A stretch of 64,000 bases of DNA from Senimuribacter sp049852125 (lineage in GTDB: Bacteria; Bacillota; Clostridia; Peptostreptococcales; Anaerovoracaceae), in assembly GCF_049852125.1 (NCBI RefSeq), contig NZ_CP187532.1, positions 1,798,001 to 1,862,000 on the forward strand. Direction: 5' to 3'. How positions within the stretch are numbered: the first letter of the stretch is position 1; each line of letters begins with the position of its first letter. The notes under the pieces are model-generated. The model saw nothing but the letters and a program-made list of their open reading frames with translations. It searched no databases and was not told the origin of the DNA. This document shows positions 58,738 through 64,000 of the stretch, one piece after another. A program made the position numbers and the translations under genes.

Positions 58738-59604
58738 CTAATCGTTTTGAAACCACTGTTTCAAAAATTTGATAAACAATTTCATCCCCGGAGACATATC
58801 TTTTGACTTTCCATGAATGATGCCAATACGTCTGGTACACGGCATGTCTAATGGAACCGCCTTTATATCAGCCCGGCTGCTGTCCAGTACCAGCTTCGGA
58901 ATCAAACTGACGCCCAGCCCTTTGGATACCATAGATATAACGCTTGCGTCGTCTACGCGGGTATTCTGCTTCTTTGGATGAACATCGTATTCATCCAACA
59001 GCTCCTGGATATCATAATCCTCTCCGCAAGTCGCCGATATGTATGATTCGTCTTCAAATCGTTTGATCGGAAATACCTCGTTTTCACCAATAGGATAATC
59101 CGGCGGCAGACAGGCAAAAAACTCGTCCGTCATCAAAGGCTCAAAGTCACGGCGATTCAGGATATTGCAGGTAATACAGAGATCCACTCTTCCCTGATCA
59201 AACCACTTATAAATGCTGAAGTCACCCTCTTTCAGTTCAAAGGCATACTCCGGATGCTGTTTCTGAAAAGCTGAGATCACATCAGGAAGCCACGTACGAA
59301 TGACGCTGGCAACCGCTGCCAGACGAATGACAGAATTATTTTGCTGCCGAATCAGTTCTGCTTCTCGAATAATTTTTTCATTGGCGCTGACCAAATTCTC
59401 AAAAAGCGGAAGAAGCCGCTGTCCTTCCTCCGTCAGGCGAATACCAAACTTACCGCGGACTAACAGCGTAATACCCAGTTCAGTCTCTAAGGACTTCATC
59501 ATATGCGTCAGTCCTGCCTGTGTATAGCCCAATTGTCCGGCTGTTGTCAACAAACTGCCGTTTTCTACGGCCTTTAATAATACATCGATTTTATTAGTGT
59601 CCAT
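58738..59604 (-). CDS. LysR-family regulator
   Basis: A 288-aa LysR-type regulator. The winged helix (about 5-63: LLTTAGQLGYTQAGLTHMMKSLETELGITLLVRG) precedes a periplasmic-binding-like effector domain. It is divergent from an aminotransferase gene, with about 150 bp between them, the classic arrangement for a LysR activator acting on its neighbour. No T-N11-A box could be singled out in the AT-rich gap. Confidence 0.9.
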   Translation of the reverse strand: MDTNKIDVLLKAVENGSLLTTAGQLGYTQAGLTHMMKSLETELGITLLVRGKFGIRLTEEGQRLLPLFENLVSANEKIIREAELIRQQNNSVIRLAAVASVIRTWLPDVISAFQKQHPEYAFELKEGDFSIYKWFDQGRVDLCITCNILNRRDFEPLMTDEFFACLPPDYPIGENEVFPIKRFEDESYISATCGEDYDIQELLDEYDVHPKKQNTRVDDASVISMVSKGLGVSLIPKLVLDSSRADIKAVPLDMPCTRRIGIIHGKSKDMSPGMKLFIKFLKQWFQND

Positions 59605-59757
59605 TATACTCCTCGCAAGTATTAAAAACTTTTATATATGTATAATAATAAACTATTTTTCATATGTCAAGGATTTGTAGTAAAATATATGTAGAAAATA
59701 TTGTCGTTACGTAAATTTGTTGCCGCTTTTAATGAGAAACATTTAGGAGGAATGAGA

Positions 59758-60948
59758 ATGTTTAATCAAACCATGTACGAACTGGGAAGCCAACCTTCCA
59801 TTATCCGCGAATTGTTCGCCTATGGCCTGCAGCAGGCAAAGATCGTAGGATCGGAAAACGTTTTTGACTACACCTTGGGAAATCCAAGTATTCCTGCGCC
59901 TGCAAAAGTTCAGCAGTCCATCAAAGATATTTTGGACGATACGGATTCCATTAAAGTTCACGGCTATTCTATGGCCGGCGGTTTCGACGAAACCCGTGAA
60001 GCCATCGCAGCTAATCTGAACAAGCGGTTCGGTACTGATATCAAAGCATCTAACCTGTTTGTAACCTGTGGTGCTGCTCCTGGTCTGATTTCTGTAATCA
60101 AAGCTCTTGCAGTCGACGCACAGGCAGAAATTATGGCAGTTGCTCCTTTCTTCCCTGAGTACCGTCCATTCGTTAACAAAAATGGAGCTAATCTGGTAGT
60201 AGTTCCTGCTGACAGAGAACACTTCCAGATCGACCTGGCAAAAGTTGAAGAACTGATCACTACGCATACGCAGGCTATCATCATCAACTCGCCAAACAAC
60301 CCTTCCGGTGTTGTATATACAAAAGAAACTTTGGAAGCGCTGGCCGCTCTGCTGACTAAAAAAGGTGAAGAATTCGGTCACCCGATCTACATCATCGCAG
60401 ATGAACCTTACAGAGAACTGGTATATGGAGGCGTTGAAGTTACCTTCATCCCAACTGTATATAAGAATACCATTATTTGCTATTCCTGGTCCAAGAGCTT
60501 ATCTCTCCCAGGCGAACGTATCGGTTATGTATGTGTACCTGACCAGTGCGATAATGCCGGCGAACTGTTCAATGCTATTGCTGGCGCTGCCCGTGCTAAC
60601 GGTCACGTTTGTGCGCCGACTCTGCCGCAGATGGTAATTCAGCGCTGTGTTGATGAAATGCCAGACTTGAAGGCTTATGATGAGAACCGCACCCTTCTGT
60701 ACGATTCCCTGACTAAGATGGGTTACAGATGCGCGAAACCGGATGGAGCGTTCTATCTGTTCGTAGAAGTTCCGAACGGTGACGGTATGGCATTCTGCGA
60801 AAAGGCTAAGCTTGACCACAACCTGTTAGTAGTTCCAGGCGAAGGCTTTGACTGCCCAGGTTATATGCGCCTGTCCTATTGCGTATCCAATGACATGATT
60901 AGGAGAAGCTTACCAGCATTTGAAAAAATGATGGAAGCATACAAATAA
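59758..60948 (+). CDS. Class I/II pyridoxal-phosphate aminotransferase
   Basis: A 396-aa aminotransferase. Motifs are the DETREAIA segment, NSPNNPSG, IIADEPYRELVYGG and the PLP-Lys in SWSKSLSLPGERIGY, as in the aspartate aminotransferase fold I group. The substrate amino acid cannot be told. The start at 59758 (MFNQTMYEL) has AGGAGG at 7 nt; two nearby upstream codons are too close to the site. It is divergent from a LysR gene and is followed by a terminator. Confidence 0.93.
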   Translation: MFNQTMYELGSQPSIIRELFAYGLQQAKIVGSENVFDYTLGNPSIPAPAKVQQSIKDILDDTDSIKVHGYSMAGGFDETREAIAANLNKRFGTDIKASNLFVTCGAAPGLISVIKALAVDAQAEIMAVAPFFPEYRPFVNKNGANLVVVPADREHFQIDLAKVEELITTHTQAIIINSPNNPSGVVYTKETLEALAALLTKKGEEFGHPIYIIADEPYRELVYGGVEVTFIPTVYKNTIICYSWSKSLSLPGERIGYVCVPDQCDNAGELFNAIAGAARANGHVCAPTLPQMVIQRCVDEMPDLKAYDENRTLLYDSLTKMGYRCAKPDGAFYLFVEVPNGDGMAFCEKAKLDHNLLVVPGEGFDCPGYMRLSYCVSNDMIRRSLPAFEKMMEAYK

Positions 60949-60976
60949 ACCCCTATAAAACTTTAAGCTTTATCGT

Positions 60977-61009
60977 AAAAAGGATGTCTTCTTTCGGGAC
61001 ATCCTTTTT
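60977..61009 (+). terminator. Terminator after the aminotransferase gene
   Basis: AAAAGGATGTC pairs with GACATCCTTTT around an 8-nt loop, then a T-run. Confidence 0.9.
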
Positions 61010-61092
61010 GCATGACATGATTCAACCTGTTGCAGACGTAAGCCTCATATCAGGGCCGGGTCGCAGAAGTTCTTTCTTTTTTCCAAACTACA

Positions 61093-61132
61093 AAAGGCCG
61101 CCCTGCATCACAGCGGCAGATGGGCAGCCTTT
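61093..61132 (-). terminator. Hairpin after the M18 aminopeptidase gene
   Basis: On the minus strand AAAGGC, GCCC and GATC-type segments pair with GATG, GGGC and GCCTTT, followed by TTTGTAG. It lies about 120 nt past the aminopeptidase stop. The remaining 61010-61253 holds no gene I can see. Confidence 0.6.
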
Positions 61133-61253
61133 CTGGTTATATTATGTAGTCACAATTTCTCACGCCGAAATCTCAGCATTACTAAAGAATGTCCTGACGG
61201 AATTTCTTTGTTAAAAGCTCTAATATCATGCCGGATAGCAACTTTAAGAGTAA

Positions 61254-62639
61254 CTACTGCATATCCTTCAGGAACGCTTTATAGCATCTGACGGCTTCGT
61301 AAATGTCCGCTTTGCTGGCGGCTTCCATCGGCGCGTGCATACACAGCAGCGCAAGGCCGCAGTCTATAACTTCCATTCCGTAATTAGCAAGAATCCACGC
61401 GATAGTTCCGCCGCCGCCTGCATCCACTCTGCCCAGCTCTGAAGTCTGGAACATCACATGATTATCTGCCATTATCTTTCTAATAGCCGCCATGTATTCG
61501 GCATTAGCGTCGCTGGAGCTTCCTTTTCCGCCGGAACCGGTGTATTTACAGAAGACAGGTCCCTTGCCAAAATAAGCGGTATTCTTCGTTTCAAATACGT
61601 CGGCGTACAACGGATCGAAGGCTGCGTCCACATCGGAAGACAGCATCTTTGAGGATGCAAGACATCTGCGTACTGCCAAGTCCGTTCCATGTCCGCACAG
61701 AGCCAATACCTCTGCCGTCATGTTCTCGAAGAAACGAGATTGCATACCGCTGGCGCCGTAGCTGCCGATTTCTTCTTTATCTACCAGAATACAGCAGGAA
61801 GTCCGCTTCGGCGTTTCTTCCATTTCAAGCATAGCCAGCAAAGAAGTAAACGCACAGATTCTGTCATCGTGGCCATAGCCTAAAATCATACTGCGGTCTA
61901 TGCCTAAATCTCTCGCCTTGCCTGCAGGCACGATCTCCAGCTCTGCTGACAGGAAGTCTTCTTCTTCAATCTGATATGTATCTGCAATCAATTTCATCAC
62001 GCCGGCCTTTACCGCGTCCTTCTCTGCGTCAGGAAGCGGCTTACTTCCGATGAGAAGATCCAAATTTTCTCCCTCGATAACTTCTCCTGCCTTCTTCTCC
62101 ATCTGTTTTCTGGACAGATGAACCAGAATATCCGTAATAGTAAATACCGGATCCTTCTCGTCCTCACCGATACAGATGTTAACCTTGCTGCCGTCCTTTC
62201 TGACGATAACGCCGTGAAGGGCTAAAGGAATCGTCACCCACTGATACTTTTTGATACCGCCGTAGTAATGGGTATCTAAATAGGCAAAACCGCCGCTCTC
62301 ATAGAGAGGCACCTGCTTGATATCAATACGAGGCGAGTCAATATGCGCGCCCAGAATGTTCATTCCCTTCGTCAAATCTTCCTCACCTATATGATAGAGA
62401 ACGATTGTTTTATCGTTATAAGCAGCATAAACCTTATCTCCCGGTCTGAGGGTCCGGCCTTCCTCTATAGCCTTTTCCAAAGCCACATAGCCCTTCTCCT
62501 CTGCCATAGTCACCGACAGAGCGACACATTCCCGTTCCGTCTTTCCCTGATCAAGACAATCCTTATACCAGTCTGTTACACGTTCCAATTGCGCCAGATC
62601 CTCCGGCGTATACATTTCCCACAAAGTTTTTTCGTTCAT
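61254..62639 (-). CDS. M18-family aminopeptidase
   Basis: A 461-aa metallo-aminopeptidase of the DAP/ApeA (M18) family, cutting N-terminal (often acidic) residues of peptides in the cytosol. Metal and catalytic motifs are GAHIDSPR, GYGHDDRICAF, VDKEEIGSYGASGMQSRF, SSDVDAAFDP and the late LLCMHAPME. Length matches the family. The start at 62639 (MNEKTLW) is the first ATG; a TTG three codons earlier with AAAGG close by is an alternative. Confidence 0.93.
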   Translation of the reverse strand: MNEKTLWEMYTPEDLAQLERVTDWYKDCLDQGKTERECVALSVTMAEEKGYVALEKAIEEGRTLRPGDKVYAAYNDKTIVLYHIGEEDLTKGMNILGAHIDSPRIDIKQVPLYESGGFAYLDTHYYGGIKKYQWVTIPLALHGVIVRKDGSKVNICIGEDEKDPVFTITDILVHLSRKQMEKKAGEVIEGENLDLLIGSKPLPDAEKDAVKAGVMKLIADTYQIEEEDFLSAELEIVPAGKARDLGIDRSMILGYGHDDRICAFTSLLAMLEMEETPKRTSCCILVDKEEIGSYGASGMQSRFFENMTAEVLALCGHGTDLAVRRCLASSKMLSSDVDAAFDPLYADVFETKNTAYFGKGPVFCKYTGSGGKGSSSDANAEYMAAIRKIMADNHVMFQTSELGRVDAGGGGTIAWILANYGMEVIDCGLALLCMHAPMEAASKADIYEAVRCYKAFLKDMQ

Positions 62640-62740
62640 TTTACACAAAAATCCTTTCTAAACCAGTTTCTGCTTTTTATTATATCACAAAAATAAGGTA
62701 TCGTACAGAAGAATTCTTCATCTGCCTGTTTCTTCATACC

Positions 62741-62769
62741 AAAAGACCCCGTCACAGGACGAGGCCTTC
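62741..62769 (-). terminator. Terminator after polC
   Basis: On the minus strand AAGGCCTCGTC-CTGT-GACGGGGTCTT followed by TTGG. It is about 180 nt past the polC stop. The region 62640-62951 contains no further gene. Confidence 0.75.
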
Positions 62770-62951
62770 TGGCTGCGATATTAATTAAGAAAGAACGTTC
62801 AAAAGAAATTATTGTGTAACCCTATCTCCTTTTGACAAGCTTAGTATAACAATTTTTTGTGAAGAATATGTTAAGAAATTTTATTTCTTTGGTGTACATT
62901 CTAATCATGAAAACGTCATACTCGCTGACAGGCCCGCGCTTATCTCTTTCT

Positions 62952-64000
62952 CTAAAACAGAGACATCTGGTCTGTCTCCGGCAGTCCTTCAAATACGCCG
63001 TGCGCGCGTAAAGCCTCCACAGCAGTACGATTCAATTTGGAACGGCTGACTGCCTCCTCAATCGTATCAAAAGGCCGCTCCGCATAAGCGTCCGCAAATC
63101 CCTTAGCAGCAGTATCTCCTACCCCATCCAGAGCCACAAACGGGAGCAATACCTTGCCTTCATCCGCCCAGAATTTCAACGCGTGAGATTTGCCCAAACG
63201 AGCCGGTGCGAATTCATAGCCTCTGCTGTACATCTCATACGCTACTTCCAACACCAGAACATCACCCTGCTCCTTCGCCGTAGCATTATTTCCCATAGCG
63301 TTGATTTCTTCTATCCTGTCCAAACAAGCTTGCGCGCCCCTGAGAATCGTATCCGCGTCAAAATTCGATACCACACTGGTAAAATGCGTGGCGTAAAATT
63401 CTACCGGATAATACACCTTATACCAGGCCATTCTGAAGGACATCATCACATATGCCACCGCGTGCGCACGCGGAAACATGTACTGAATCTTAATGCATGA
63501 ATCGATATACCAATCTGGAACACCGTGCTCCTTCATGACAGCCAGCTGTTCTTCCTTCAAAGGTCTGTTCTTACGCACATCCTCCATGATCTGGAAGGAG
63601 GTCTTATTCTCAATCCCCTTCAAAATCAGATAGTTCATGATGTCGTCACGGGTGGAAATAACTTCTCTCATAGTTGCTGTCCCGCTTCTGATATAATCCT
63701 GCGCGTTGTTCAGCCACACATCTGTGCCGTGAGAAAAGCCGGAAATACGCACCAGATCAGCAAACTTATCCGGTTTCGTATCGTCAAGCATCTGCCTTAC
63801 GAATCCAGTTCCAAACTCCGGTATCGCATAAGAGCCATGGGTATACTTATATTCCGGATTCTTGATATCCAACGCTTCAATACCGTTAAAAATAGACAGC
63901 ACTTTCCTATCTGTCAGGTCTGCCTGCATTGGGTCGATACCAGTCATATCCTGCAGCTGCCTGATCATCGACGGAATATTATGTCCCAAAATATCCAGCT
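62952..64000 (-). CDS. polC: DNA polymerase III PolC, C-terminal part (cut by window edge)
   Basis: The last 349 codons of PolC, the replicative polymerase of low-GC Gram-positives. LDILGHNIPSMIRQLQDMTG is read across the window edge without a start, so the gene continues to the right. Conserved PolC segments are seen (GIENKTSFQIMEDVRK, PRAHAVAYVMMSFRMAWYK). The C-terminus ends DQMSLF, a beta-clamp-binding motif of QxxLF type. The 5' half, with the exonuclease and palm, is outside. Confidence 0.97.
   Translation of the reverse strand, partial: LDILGHNIPSMIRQLQDMTGIDPMQADLTDRKVLSIFNGIEALDIKNPEYKYTHGSYAIPEFGTGFVRQMLDDTKPDKFADLVRISGFSHGTDVWLNNAQDYIRSGTATMREVISTRDDIMNYLILKGIENKTSFQIMEDVRKNRPLKEEQLAVMKEHGVPDWYIDSCIKIQYMFPRAHAVAYVMMSFRMAWYKVYYPVEFYATHFTSVVSNFDADTILRGAQACLDRIEEINAMGNNATAKEQGDVLVLEVAYEMYSRGYEFAPARLGKSHALKFWADEGKVLLPFVALDGVGDTAAKGFADAYAERPFDTIEEAVSRSKLNRTAVEALRAHGVFEGLPETDQMSLF

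Overview
The window looks like a chromosomal segment of an anaerobic, low-to-mid-GC Firmicute of class Clostridia. The evidence is a YlmC/YmxH-type sporulation protein next to a TepA-like ClpP, PolC rather than only DnaE, the rimP-nusA-ylxR-ylxQ-infB operon, two T-box leaders, an FMN riboswitch, AGGAGG ribosome-binding sites and amino-acid/CoA-ligase metabolism. A Peptostreptococcales/Anaerovoracaceae-like gut anaerobe is my guess, without a database check. Gene content is mostly housekeeping, with accessory patches at about 13-20 kb, 26-30 kb and 36-41 kb.

Layout. 0-2.5 kb (minus): Tad-type pilus genes tadB (cut by the window edge), cpaF and cpaE/tadZ. 2.6-3.6 kb: divergent tepA-like and ylmC-like genes. 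3.57-7.6 kb (plus): riboflavin operon ribD-ribE-ribBA behind a promoter, FMN riboswitch and terminator, with ribH after a gap holding inverted repeats. 7.65-12.9 kb: a sigma-54-dependent activator divergent from a sigma-54 promoter that drives an AgcS symporter and an amidohydrolase. 13-14.4 kb: an XRE repressor with its likely operator and a decayed DUF3990/DUF3791 cassette. 14.4-18.1 kb (minus): an iron alcohol dehydrogenase broken by two amber codons, an acyl-CoA synthetase and a pentapeptide-repeat protein.

18.2-22.4 kb: four TGACAC-N24-GTGTCA units, an IS481-like element, then a tryptophan T-box operon (phenylacetate-CoA ligase family gene and trpS). 22.5-28.3 kb: CMD/cupin pair, membrane LuxR regulator, NhaC antiporter, tRNA-Arg(CCG) and a second copy of the same IS. 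28.4-36.5 kb (minus): YitT, an orphan DNA methyltransferase, YgiQ radical SAM, a BMP lipoprotein, Nudix, a small P-loop protein, RlmN and a lipoprotein. 36.8-40.5 kb: ileS (eukaryote-like type) with an isoleucine T-box and a tandem hairpin element in its leader. 40.7-43 kb: a small membrane protein, a metallophosphoesterase and an ATP-grasp protein. 43.1-45.6 kb: rpsO-pnp. 45.9-49.6 kb: an NSS transporter, an amino-acid dehydrogenase and a GntR regulator. 49.6-58.6 kb (minus): rimP-nusA-ylxR-ylxQ-infB-[EFR1 ferredoxin]-rbfA-nrnA-truB-ribF. 58.7-61 kb: divergent LysR and aminotransferase. 61.2-64 kb: M18 aminopeptidase and the 3' part of polC.

The two most unusual observations are these. (1) Four 36-bp inverted-repeat units have an invariant 24-nt spacer, and the units in each pair are offset by 63 bp; before the IS insertion they sat directly upstream of the Trp T-box promoter. 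(2) Both IS copies are flanked by perfect 25-bp target duplications whose promoter-facing edge is exactly 27 nt from a -10 hexamer, with the same orientation in both cases.
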